Positions 27,167 to 35,240 of a stretch of DNA of 64,000 bases are shown in pieces. A program made the translations under genes and the position numbers. Every line of letters begins with the position of its first letter. Positions within the stretch are counted from its first letter, which is position 1. This DNA comes from CAZAQV01 sp964487255 (GTDB lineage Bacteria > Myxococcota_A > Polyangia > Polyangiales > CAZAQV01): the NCBI GenBank assembly GCA_964487255.1, contig CAZAQV010000024.1, positions 1 through 64,000 on the forward strand, in the 5' to 3' direction. The notes beneath the pieces were generated by a model. That model did not search any database, was not told where the DNA came from, and was given only the letters and a program-made list of their open reading frames with translations.

Positions 27167-28117
27167 TCAGCGAAGGCGGGAGATAGAGCGGCCCAAGCCT
27201 GTGATGGCACGCGTTCGTTTGGTCGGCTCGGGCAGGCGACCGGCCAGCTTAGGTTGCCGCAGCGCGCGCAGCCAGTCGTCGATCGGTTCGCGCGCAAGCA
27301 AACCGGACAGGCCGAAGAGCGCGACTTGATCGACGCCAGCGGCTTGCGCGATCGCAAGGTCATCGCGAAGTTCACTCGGGTCACGATACGGTCGCTCATC
27401 GCCAAGCGCCCCGCCACCCACGACCCCGAGTGCGATACCGGCCTTTTGTCCGTAACGCTCGACGGCGGCCGCTGACCAGTTTGAAAGGAGCCAACGCGCG
27501 TCGCGACGACGCAAAAGCCCGCGGCTGTAGCCTTCGAGCAGCGACGTGTACGCCATCACCCAGACGTGGTCGAAATCGAGCCCAGCTACGGGCGTCCCGA
27601 GTGACTTTTCGATACCGACGGAGTCGCCCTCATCCCAGAGCAAAAAGGGTGGCACAACGGCCGAAACACCGTGCCCAGCCGCGTGCACCTTGTCGATGAG
27701 GGCGCAAACTCGGTCTCTGGTCTGCGAAGGGTTTGCAGAACGAAAGAGCCACGACGCGGAAGGAAAATGTTGCAGGGTGCGACGCACCCGTGCAATCGGG
27801 GGTTCGAGGTCGAAGATAAACTCCTCGATCGCATTCGATGCGCCTGCGGCGCTCAGCACCGACTGAAGATGAAGTGCATATGCTCCCGACGTCCACCCGC
27901 TGAGCCAACGCCCTTCGTCGTCTTCGAGCAGCGGCCACAAACGCAGCGTTCGCCCACGCGCCTCAAACACGCGCAATAGCTCTGGCAACGCGTCGTTCTG
28001 GTAGGGATGCACCGCGACGACGAGTTCAACCCTGTGCTGCTCGAGCGCACGGAGCACTTCGTTCGAAGCCAAGCGCGCGTAGGGAACGTGCTCGGACCAT
28101 AGTAGACGCCTGTCCAA
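27167..28117 (-). CDS. Hypothetical protein, possible TIM-barrel fold
   Basis: A 316-residue protein I do not recognise. It has alternating hydrophobic strands and helices (VELVVAVHPYQNDAL, IEEFIFDLEPPIARVRRTL, GHGVSAVVPPFLLWDE, FDHVWVMAYTSLL, GIALGVVGGGALGDE, DQVALFGLSGLL) that resemble a TIM barrel of the glycoside-hydrolase type; the strand-end acids EFIFDLEPP and HVWVMAY recall GH18-like barrels, without a definite motif. The start is taken as TTG at 28117 because a stop lies four codons upstream. It is divergent from the glycosyltransferase gene with only 30 bases between starts. Confidence 0.6.
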   Translation of the reverse strand: MDRRLLWSEHVPYARLASNEVLRALEQHRVELVVAVHPYQNDALPELLRVFEARGRTLRLWPLLEDDEGRWLSGWTSGAYALHLQSVLSAAGASNAIEEFIFDLEPPIARVRRTLQHFPSASWLFRSANPSQTRDRVCALIDKVHAAGHGVSAVVPPFLLWDEGDSVGIEKSLGTPVAGLDFDHVWVMAYTSLLEGYSRGLLRRRDARWLLSNWSAAAVERYGQKAGIALGVVGGGALGDERPYRDPSELRDDLAIAQAAGVDQVALFGLSGLLAREPIDDWLRALRQPKLAGRLPEPTKRTRAITGLGRSISRLR

Positions 28118-28147
28118 GACCCTTGCTTATAGCCTATATTTTGAGCC

Positions 28148-29221
28148 ATGAAGATTTTATACGGCGTCGTGGGCGAAGGCATGGGGCACGCGATTCGCTC
28201 ACGCGTCGTGGTCGACTACTTAATATCGCAAGGACACGAGGTCGAAATCATCGCCTCGTCGCGCGCGGTCGACTACCTGCAAAAGGCTTTCCCCGAGGTG
28301 CATCGCATTCATGGCCTGCACATCGTCACCGTCGAAAACCGCGTCAAAAAGAACAAGACCCTGTGGTCGAACATTTTGGCGGGAACGGCTGCCATCCCGC
28401 AGCAAATCGCCACCTACTTCAAGCTCGTCGAAGACTTCCGACCCGAGGTCGTGGTCAGCGATTTTGAGTCGTGGAGCTACTACTACGGCCAGCTTCATCG
28501 CATTCCGATTATCTCCATCGACAACCAACAGTTCGTCAATCGCTGCAAACACGAAGACGCCGTTTTAGAGGGCCTTCGAGCGCAGTTCGAGGTCGCACGC
28601 GCGTTTATCAAGAGCAAGCTCCCTTTTTGCGAACACTACATCGTCAGTTCCGTGTTCAGCGCGCCTGTGCGAAAAGACAAAACTACGCTCGTTCCGCCCA
28701 TCCTCAGACCACGCATTCTCGAACAAAAACCGACGACTGGCGAGCACCTGGTCGTCTACCAAAGCGTAACCGACAGCGAAGAGCTCATCACGGCGCTACG
28801 AAAGACGGGCCTGCCGTGTCGCATTTATGGCCTGCGCAAGGAACTCCGTGAACCCGAAGTCGACGGCGACTTGCAGTTTATGCCCTTTTCGGAAGTGGGC
28901 TTTATGGAAGACCTCGCTTCCTGTCGGGGCGTGGTTTCAAGCGCGGGCATTACCTTGATGAGCGAATGCATCTACCTTCATAAGCCACTGCTCGCACTGC
29001 CGATCGAAGGGCACTTCGAGCAGCTGCTCAACGCGCGCTACCTCCAGCACCTGGGCTACGGCGCCATGTGCGAAAAGATCGATGAGCGCGGCATCGCGGC
29101 CTGGCTCGACCAGCTCGACACCTACCGCCAAAACTTACGCGCGTACACGCAAGACGGCAATACGCGCCTCTTCGAAACACTCGACGCCCAGCTCGACCGC
29201 GTCGCCGCCGACGTCTACTAG
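28148..29221 (+). CDS. MurG/GT28-like glycosyltransferase (MJ1255 family)
   Basis: A 357-residue GT-B glycosyltransferase. The N-terminus ILYGVVGEGMGHAIRSRVVVDYL is the family G-loop; later VVVSDFESWSYYYG, IISIDNQQFV, and the C-terminal donor region GVVSSAGITLMSECIYLHKPLLALPIEGHFEQLLNARYLQHLG, closely patterned on the MJ1255/VC2487 type. It probably transfers a sugar to a lipid or protein acceptor. A TATATT box lies 7 bases before the ATG, which would place the transcript start at or very near the ATG. It precedes the DprE1/DprE2-like pair. The stop TAG runs into the hairpin repeat at 29221. Confidence 0.85.
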   Translation: MKILYGVVGEGMGHAIRSRVVVDYLISQGHEVEIIASSRAVDYLQKAFPEVHRIHGLHIVTVENRVKKNKTLWSNILAGTAAIPQQIATYFKLVEDFRPEVVVSDFESWSYYYGQLHRIPIISIDNQQFVNRCKHEDAVLEGLRAQFEVARAFIKSKLPFCEHYIVSSVFSAPVRKDKTTLVPPILRPRILEQKPTTGEHLVVYQSVTDSEELITALRKTGLPCRIYGLRKELREPEVDGDLQFMPFSEVGFMEDLASCRGVVSSAGITLMSECIYLHKPLLALPIEGHFEQLLNARYLQHLGYGAMCEKIDERGIAAWLDQLDTYRQNLRAYTQDGNTRLFETLDAQLDRVAADVY

Positions 29222-29251
29222 TCTCAATCGGGCCCCGGCTCCGATTGAGAC
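29221..29251 (+). terminator. Hairpin repeat, copy 2; likely terminator
   Basis: A perfect 11-base inverted repeat, arms GTCTCAATCGG and CCGATTGAGAC, starting at the last base of the TAG stop codon of the glycosyltransferase gene. There is no T-run, so it may stop transcription with Rho or protect the 3' end. It matches 30 of 31 bases of the element at 63-93. Confidence 0.55.
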
Positions 29252-29285
29252 TCGATGGCGTACCGCCTAAGCTAAGCGGACGAGT

Positions 29286-29669
29286 TTGCGACATCGACTT
29301 CTCGTTCTGCGCCTGGCCCTACTCGTTGTGTTTGCATTGAGCTGCTCATCGCGATCAAACCGAGCGGGGGGCGACGCGACGTTCACGCAAGACAGCTCGT
29401 CCAACCAATGCCGCGCCGACTATGAGTGCGTGAACGGCGAGTGTTGTAGCGACGCCACCTCATGCGAGGTTTTCTGCGAGACATGTACAGCTCCGCGTGA
29501 TGCAGAGCTCCCGCGCGAAGCCAACGTGCCCGACGCATCTCTCCCGGGAGAGGAGTGCGGCGCGGCGCGGGCGACCCATGCTGGGAGCGATGCACTTCCG
29601 ATGGAGGTACCTGCGCAGCGAGGTGCGGCCCCGATAACTGAAGTTGTTCGTTTTGACGCGCTGCGCTAG
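29286..29669 (+). CDS. Small Cys-rich lipoprotein, unknown
   Basis: A 127-residue protein starting at TTG with a lipoprotein signal (LALLVVFALSCSS). The mature part has a dense Cys cluster, CRADYECVNGECCSDATSCEVFCETC, resembling small disulfide-rich modules seen in myxobacterial secreted proteins. The C-terminal half is low-complexity. It ends 9 bases before the FAD-oxidase gene. Function unknown. Confidence 0.55.
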   Translation: MRHRLLVLRLALLVVFALSCSSRSNRAGGDATFTQDSSSNQCRADYECVNGECCSDATSCEVFCETCTAPRDAELPREANVPDASLPGEECGAARATHAGSDALPMEVPAQRGAAPITEVVRFDALR

Positions 29670-29678
29670 ATTCTGCCG

Positions 29679-31007
29679 GTGAGCGAAGAAGCAAAGCTAC
29701 TCAGGGGCTGGGGCGGGCATCAGGCCAAGGGCGTGCGCGTCGAGGGCGAATCGCTTTCGAAGATGACGAAGAACGCAGCGCTCAGTCGTGGCCTCGGTCG
29801 ATCGTACGGTGACTCCGCCCTGCCCGCGAAGGACAGTGACCGCGTGGTCATGACCGAACGCGCCGATCGCATCTTGGCGTGGAACGATCAAACGGGCGTA
29901 CTGCGAGCCGAGGCGGGCCTCAGCCTCGAGCAGCTCAACCACCTCTACATGTCGCGCGGCTGGTTTACGCCGGTTTCGCCAGGCACCAAGTTTGTCACGC
30001 TTGGCGGCATGGTGGCGGCCGACGTGCACGGCAAAAACCACCATGTGGACGGCTGCATCGGCGAGCACGTCGAGGCACTCACCATGCGCGTCGCCAGTGG
30101 TGATGTCGTCACCTGCACCAAGAAGGAAAACGCGGACCTCTTCGCCGCCACCATCGGCGGCATGGGCCTCACTGGTCACATTCTGGATGTGACATTTAAG
30201 ATGCGTCGCATCAGCAGCCCTTGGATCTACGGCCACACCCGGCAGGTCAAGAGCATCGATGCCTACATCGATGCTCTCAAAGACGCCGCTGCGAGGTACC
30301 CGTACACCATGGGTTGGATCGATTGCGTGACTCGCGGTCAGGAGCTCGGACGCGGCGTTCTTTTTTGTGGCGATTGGGCCACGACCGACAAAGCTCCCGG
30401 CCGCTACCCGAAAGAAAAGCTCAAGCTTCGTGTCCCCTTCGACCTGCCTTCGGTATTGCTCAACCGCTTCACGGTTCGCGCCTTCAACGAAGTGTATTAC
30501 CGCACCAACCGCAGCACGCCCAAACCCGCCATCATCCACCCCGATGCGTTCTTCTACCCGCTCGACGCGATTCACGACTGGTATCGCTTGTACGGCAAGC
30601 CGGGCTTCACGCAGTACCAGTGCGTGCTGCCCGACGAAGCCGGCCGTGGCGCCGCCGGCGAGTTTCTGAAGATCCTCACGAAGTCGGGTGCGGCTTCACC
30701 GCTTTGCGTCATCAAAGACTGCGGTCCCGAAGGCGTCGGGATGCTCTCGTTTCCAATGAAGGGCATCTCGATCGCGGTCGATATCCCGGTTCGCTACGAC
30801 ACGCAACACGTGGTCGACCAGCTCAACGCCTTCGTCATCGACCACGGCGGCCGCATCTATCTCGCCAAGGACTCGTTCACGCGCGCCAAAGACTTCGCCA
30901 AGATGGACGAGCGCATCGAGGGCTTCATGGCGGTGCGCAAGAAGTGGGACCCCAAACGCAAGTTCCGCAGCGCCCAATCGGTCCGCATCTTCGGAGATCC
31001 GTTCTAA
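29679..31007 (+). CDS. DprE1-like FAD-linked oxidoreductase
   Basis: A 442-residue flavoprotein (FAD_binding_4 plus ALO-like C-terminus) resembling decaprenylphosphoryl-beta-D-ribose oxidase DprE1. Seen: LSRGLGRSYGDSALP (FAD-binding), GTKFVTLGGMVAADVHGKNHHVDGCIGEHV, the central VLRAEAGLSLEQL, and YPYTMGWIDC. The Cys targeted by covalent DprE1 inhibitors corresponds to Ala in KGISIAVDIPV. DprE1 with DprE2 epimerises polyprenyl-phosphate ribose to arabinose. The GTG start fits the N-terminus. An SDR partner gene lies 205 bases downstream, with a repeat element between. Confidence 0.8.
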   Translation: MSEEAKLLRGWGGHQAKGVRVEGESLSKMTKNAALSRGLGRSYGDSALPAKDSDRVVMTERADRILAWNDQTGVLRAEAGLSLEQLNHLYMSRGWFTPVSPGTKFVTLGGMVAADVHGKNHHVDGCIGEHVEALTMRVASGDVVTCTKKENADLFAATIGGMGLTGHILDVTFKMRRISSPWIYGHTRQVKSIDAYIDALKDAAARYPYTMGWIDCVTRGQELGRGVLFCGDWATTDKAPGRYPKEKLKLRVPFDLPSVLLNRFTVRAFNEVYYRTNRSTPKPAIIHPDAFFYPLDAIHDWYRLYGKPGFTQYQCVLPDEAGRGAAGEFLKILTKSGAASPLCVIKDCGPEGVGMLSFPMKGISIAVDIPVRYDTQHVVDQLNAFVIDHGGRIYLAKDSFTRAKDFAKMDERIEGFMAVRKKWDPKRKFRSAQSVRIFGDPF

Positions 31008-31055
31008 TTTCATGAGGGAGCGGCACCCACCCCCTCTCTCGCTTCGCTCGATTCA

Positions 31056-31164
31056 CCCTCGCGATGACGCGACAGCGGAAGAGCCAACAAGTACAGGCCC
31101 GACCAGCTACGCGTCGCAGCGAGCGATTCGCTCATAGCAAATCGCGTTGCTTTGGCTCCGCCTC
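31056..31164. repeat. Mosaic intergenic repeat, element A
   Basis: Lies between the DprE1-like and DprE2-like genes. Modules shared with other intergenic regions of the window: CCCTCGCGATGACGCG at 31056-31071 (also at 52616-52631), a 25-base block at 31061-31085 ending GAAGAGCC that matches 48374-48398 with one mismatch, AGCTACGCGTCGCA at 31105-31118, and GGCTCCGCCTC at 31154-31164 (also 52554-52564). Several parts form hairpins. Confidence 0.6.
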
Positions 31165-31212
31165 GCTTCGCTCGATTGGCGGAGTTTGCAAACTATCGCT
31201 AAGCTGCTGCCG

Positions 31213-31956
31213 ATGAAGCGGATGGCGATACTGGGGGCGACGCGGGGGATGGGTCGCGCGCTGGCACGGCAAGCCGCCAAAAAGGGCCACCACGTGTTCT
31301 TGCTCGGCCGCAGCGACGAGGAGCTTTCTCGCTCCGTAGCCGACATCAGCGCACGCGTCGGCACGGCCGCCTGCGCGGGCTACGCGCACTGTGATCTTGC
31401 CGATCCGGACACCTTCGAGGGCGCACTTGACCAAGCCGACGCAGGACTCGGCGACTTCGACACCTTCGTCATCACGGCAGCCGAGTTTGCCACCCAAGAC
31501 GAACTCGAAGCCGACCCCGAACGCGCGCACGCGCTTTTGATGACCAACTTCTCGAACACCGTCTATCTGTGCGAGCTTGCGCGAACGCGCTTGATGCGCC
31601 GTGGCGGTGGAACGCTGTGCGTATTTTCCTCGGTTGCGGGCGAACGCGGACGCAAACCCGTGGTACTCTACGGGGCATCCAAGGCGGGCCTGAGCGCCTA
31701 CCTCGAAGGACTCGACCACCGTTACCGAAACCAAGGCCTTATCACGGTGTGTGTGAAACCCGGCTTCGTGCGCACCGCCATGACCGCCGCGCTCAAGCCG
31801 CCGCCCTTTGCGGGCGAGCCAGAAGACGTTGCCAGGACGGTTCTTCACGCCATCGAACACGGCACGCCTGAAGTCTACGCGCCTGCGCCGTGGCGCCCGA
31901 TCATGGCTGTCATTCGCAGCCTCCCCCGCGCCGTCATGCGCAAAGTCAGCTTCTAG
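31213..31956 (+). CDS. DprE2-like short-chain dehydrogenase
   Basis: A 247-residue SDR enzyme. The NAD(P)-binding motif GATRGMGRALA is at residues ~8-18 and the catalytic Tyr/Lys pair is in VLYGASKAG; a catalytic Ser lies in CVFSSVAGERG. The sequence pattern after it (KPGFVRTAMTAALKPPPFAGEPEDVA) and the C-terminal basic helix resemble DprE2, which reduces the keto-sugar made by DprE1. The ATG at 31213 is chosen because it starts directly before the Rossmann strand. Its stop codon is part of a 14-base inverted repeat arm. Confidence 0.8.
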   Translation: MKRMAILGATRGMGRALARQAAKKGHHVFLLGRSDEELSRSVADISARVGTAACAGYAHCDLADPDTFEGALDQADAGLGDFDTFVITAAEFATQDELEADPERAHALLMTNFSNTVYLCELARTRLMRRGGGTLCVFSSVAGERGRKPVVLYGASKAGLSAYLEGLDHRYRNQGLITVCVKPGFVRTAMTAALKPPPFAGEPEDVARTVLHAIEHGTPEVYAPAPWRPIMAVIRSLPRAVMRKVSF

Positions 31957-32332
31957 ACCGAGGTCATCTAAGAATGATCGAAGGATGGGCGTTCAGCGGG
32001 TTGGAGGCGGAGAAGCGAAAGCGAAGGACGTGCAACGCACATTCGAGCTTGAGCGACGAACGGATCCGGCTCGCTGGGCGGTCAGGCTCGGTCAGGTTTT
32101 AGCTGACCTCGGTCTAGCTCGCGCCGCAGTGAATCGTTTGCTCTGCCCAGCGAGCAAAGCGCGCACTTCAGGCGCCATGCTGCCGCGCTGAGGCAAATGG
32201 CCACGCGCCGGAACAAGCGATGAGCTCCGCATCAGCGGAAAATTCGCGCGCTTGCTCTCCCGTCCTTGTGCTCAAGCCCGTGGCACTTCGCTTGCATCGA
32301 TAGGACTCCCAAGCCTCGGCAACATAGCCGAG
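31953..32332 (+). promoter_or_regulatory. Structured leader upstream of A-T-TE NRPS
   Basis: No credible gene lies in the 386 bases before the NRPS. Instead there are strong inverted repeats. CTAGACCGAGGTCA (31953-31966) pairs perfectly with 32104-32117 (14 bases). GCTCGCTGGGC (32069-32079) pairs perfectly with 32145-32155 (11 bases). The arms are interleaved, giving a pseudoknot topology or two exclusive folds. A local hairpin GGTCAG/CTGACC (32090-32108) competes with the long arm. A last hairpin CTCGGC-aacata-GCCGAG (32315-32332) ends 10 bases before the NRPS ATG. The form suggests RNA-level control or a folded small RNA. Confidence 0.5.
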
Positions 32333-32342
32333 ACCACCCGCC

Positions 32343-34973
32343 ATGACATTTCGATCCTCCCCACAAGGTCCACAACCGAAGGGCCCAGCTCGCAAACGGC
32401 GCATCTCAAATGTGCAACGCATCCGTCAGCACGCTTCAGCCGACCTTGGGGTCGCCCACCTCATCGAAGACACTGTGCGCGCCGCGCCAGACGCCATTGC
32501 GGTACAAGACGACGCTCAAAGCAAGTCCTATCAAGAGCTTTGGGCGGACAGCGAGCAGATCGCACGACAGCTCGTGGCGCGGCGTTCGGCAGGGGATGTC
32601 TTCGTCGCGGTCTGCTTGCCGCGAGGCATCGCGTTGTTGACCGTCATGCTCGGAGCGTGGCGAGCACGGCTCGGTTTTGTTCCTCTCGACCCCGAGTACC
32701 CAGACGAGCGGCTTATGCACATGGTTCAGGATAGCGGCGCGAGTCTCGTCATCTGCGGCGCCGCTGATCTTGACCGCTTTCGTCATCTCGATACGAAAAC
32801 ACTCAGCCCCGAGCAGCTTGGCGTAGCTTCGAGCGCCGAACTCCCTCCGCTGCCGGGCGCCAACGACCTTGCCTACATGATTTACACGTCGGGTTCGACG
32901 GGACGGCCCAAGGGCGTACCGATCCACCATGGAAGCTTGCTCAACCACAACATCTGGTTTGGGCTCGAACTGGGCCTCGCGCGCGACGTCCGCTGTTTGC
33001 ACTTTTGCTCTCCGTCATTCGATATCGCAATGGAGGAAATTTTTCCGACCCTGGGCTTTGGCGCCACCTTAGTGGTTCGGGACGAAGCATTACTGGACCC
33101 GGTGGACTTGGTTTCCTTCATCAAAGAGCAGAACGTCAACATCCTCAACATCCCGACCGCGTATTGGAGCAATTTTGTGCGCACGCTCGAACGCAGCGAA
33201 CTCAGTCTACCCGAATGCGTGGACACCTGCATGATCGGCGGCGAACACGCCAACCCCGACGTTGTTCGCCGTTGGAGTCGCGTTGCGTCCAACGTGCGCC
33301 TACTCAACATGTATGGCCCGACCGAAACCACCATCACTGCGGCCTGCTACGACGCGGCGGGCGGCCTTTGCGACGGTGAGCTTCCCATCGGTCGTCCTGT
33401 CGCGGGACATACCGCGTACATCGTGGACGCGAATCTCCAGCTCGTCGAACCGAGCGAAGCAGGCGAACTCTGTCTCGCTGGTCCAGGTCTCAGCAGCGGC
33501 TACTGGAAACGAGACGAGCTGAGCGAAGAGAAGTTCCCTGTTCTCGACTTCGCGGGCAGCACAGCACGCATCTATCGAACGGGTGACCGCGTCCGAATGA
33601 ACGAGTCGGGCGACCTGATGTTCCTCGGGAGGCTCGACGACCAGGTCAAGATTCGCGGCTATCGAATCGAGCTCGGCGAAGTGGAGAGGTGCCTGCTCCA
33701 AGTTCCGGGTGTTGACGACGGCGCCGTCGTCTTCGTCCAAAGCCAAGTCGGGGACGGACCGCGCCTGCACGCCGCCTACGTCGGACGCTGTACCGAGTCA
33801 CAGCTGCGCACGCGTTTATCGTCCACCCTGCCAAGCCATATGATTCCCGCAAGAATCGAGCGGCTGACGTCACTGCCCCGCCTTCCCAATGGGAAGCTCG
33901 ACCGACGACGGCTCGCAAAAGCGGGGTCTCGCGCCACCACAAGCTCGGCTCGGCAAGCAAGTAACCTCAGCGAACTGACCTTGCTCGACATCTGCAGACA
34001 CGTTCTTGGCGATCACCAGCTCGGTATGGACGCCAACTTCTTTGAGGCTGGTGGCCATTCGCTCCATGGCATCGAAGTCATCGAGCGGGCGAATCACGCA
34101 GGCCTACCTCTACGTCCCGAAGACTTCTTCAAAGACGCGACGCTGCGCGGCCTGGCGGCGTCGGCGGATACACGCCTGCAGACACGCGATCGCCGCAGCG
34201 CGTTGGTTGAGCTGCAGACGAGGGGCGACTTGCCACCAGCGGTGTTCTTTCACTCCATGCCGGGCGATCTTCTAGGTTATGGCGCCTTGGTCCACCACTT
34301 GGGCAAGCTTCGACCGTGCGTGGGTTTTCAGGCGGTCTACGCCAGTCAGGGGGCGCCAACGCGCATCGAAAAACTTGCTACTCGGTATGCGGCGGAGATC
34401 AAACGACGATACCAGGAGGGAGCGCTTCACCTTGTCGGTTGGTGCTTTGGTGGGCACATCGCGATCGAAGTTGCGCGTATCTTGCGGGCCAAGGGCTGGC
34501 ATCATGTTTCGCTCACGATGGTCGAGGGCTACCCCGTGTTGGGTCGCGCTCAGCACTATCTCAACCGCGCTCAAGCCCTCGCCAAGCTTTCCCCAGGCGA
34601 GCTTTTGAACTTCGCGCGTGCTCGCCAACGCGGCCTTCATCGCGAACGCCTCGATGAGCACGCTCTGTTCGCGCTTCGCGCAAACCAAGGCGCCTTCAGC
34701 GCCCGTAACGCCGTACACCGGGCGAATGACCAGGCCTATCGGCGCTATCGCTCGCGGCCGATCGATTGCAGCATGTTGCTCATCCGGGGAAGAGAGCTGC
34801 CGGGAACGTTGCTCAGCTCAGACTACGGCTGGTCGAGTTACGTGCGAGATGTGCACACCCTGCAGGTCGATGCCGAGCACCAGTCCATCCTCAAAGAACC
34901 GCACGTTCGCGACGTCGCCAGCATCCTCAAGCGCTGGTTCACCCGCAACGATGCGAGCCCCGTGGACAGCTAG
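32343..34973 (+). CDS. NRPS, A-T-TE single module with Cys thioesterase
   Basis: An 876-residue synthetase without a condensation domain: adenylation ~35-525, carrier ~540-605, thioesterase ~625-870. Adenylation motifs are YTSGSTGRPKG at 181-191, SPSFDIAM with Asp227 for the amino group, NMYGPTETT, YRTGD at 411-415 and PNGKLDRR. The carrier motif AGGHSL has the phosphopantetheine Ser573. The thioesterase motif is GWCFGG, so Cys701 replaces the usual Ser; a His is at 854. An amino acid can thus be activated, loaded and released or transferred. The layout and thioesterase sequence mirror the NRPS-like protein at 9897-13856, marking them as paralogues. A MbtH-like gene is not seen. Confidence 0.88.
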   Translation: MTFRSSPQGPQPKGPARKRRISNVQRIRQHASADLGVAHLIEDTVRAAPDAIAVQDDAQSKSYQELWADSEQIARQLVARRSAGDVFVAVCLPRGIALLTVMLGAWRARLGFVPLDPEYPDERLMHMVQDSGASLVICGAADLDRFRHLDTKTLSPEQLGVASSAELPPLPGANDLAYMIYTSGSTGRPKGVPIHHGSLLNHNIWFGLELGLARDVRCLHFCSPSFDIAMEEIFPTLGFGATLVVRDEALLDPVDLVSFIKEQNVNILNIPTAYWSNFVRTLERSELSLPECVDTCMIGGEHANPDVVRRWSRVASNVRLLNMYGPTETTITAACYDAAGGLCDGELPIGRPVAGHTAYIVDANLQLVEPSEAGELCLAGPGLSSGYWKRDELSEEKFPVLDFAGSTARIYRTGDRVRMNESGDLMFLGRLDDQVKIRGYRIELGEVERCLLQVPGVDDGAVVFVQSQVGDGPRLHAAYVGRCTESQLRTRLSSTLPSHMIPARIERLTSLPRLPNGKLDRRRLAKAGSRATTSSARQASNLSELTLLDICRHVLGDHQLGMDANFFEAGGHSLHGIEVIERANHAGLPLRPEDFFKDATLRGLAASADTRLQTRDRRSALVELQTRGDLPPAVFFHSMPGDLLGYGALVHHLGKLRPCVGFQAVYASQGAPTRIEKLATRYAAEIKRRYQEGALHLVGWCFGGHIAIEVARILRAKGWHHVSLTMVEGYPVLGRAQHYLNRAQALAKLSPGELLNFARARQRGLHRERLDEHALFALRANQGAFSARNAVHRANDQAYRRYRSRPIDCSMLLIRGRELPGTLLSSDYGWSSYVRDVHTLQVDAEHQSILKEPHVRDVASILKRWFTRNDASPVDS

Positions 34974-35035
34974 TTCCCTGGCAGAAGAGATTTGATCCTA
35001 TTGCGCCGTGGATCGGGTTGTGATCTACAGTAAGG

Positions 35036-35240
35036 ATGAGACGACAGCGAGCAGATGGGACGATTCGGCTTGGAGCAAAGAACCGTCGAGTACTTGAAGA
35101 GCAGTTGAGGAGCAACGGGATTTCGTCGCGGGTACGGGTACGGATTCAGATTCTGCTTCTCTCAGACAAGGGATGGGACCGGGCATCGGTCGTGGAGGCA
35201 GCAAGGACATCGACCTCGACGGTGAGTCGAGGAACTAGCC
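35036..35240 (+). pseudogene. IS630-type transposase N-terminal remnant
   Basis: An open frame reading RVRVRIQILLLSDKGWDRASVVEAARTSTSTVSR matches the N-terminal helix-turn-helix of IS630-family transposases in pattern. It breaks off after the first ~65 residues and no catalytic domain follows, the region beyond being the 3' end of an opposing gene. No terminal repeats or target duplication are visible. The 34974-35035 stretch holds nothing else. Confidence 0.5.

Noticed and set aside
31953..32117. Miniature transposable element bounded by 14-base inverted repeats
   Set aside because: No target-site duplication is visible, the arms include a stop codon and the arms are interleaved with another inverted repeat, which fits folded RNA better.
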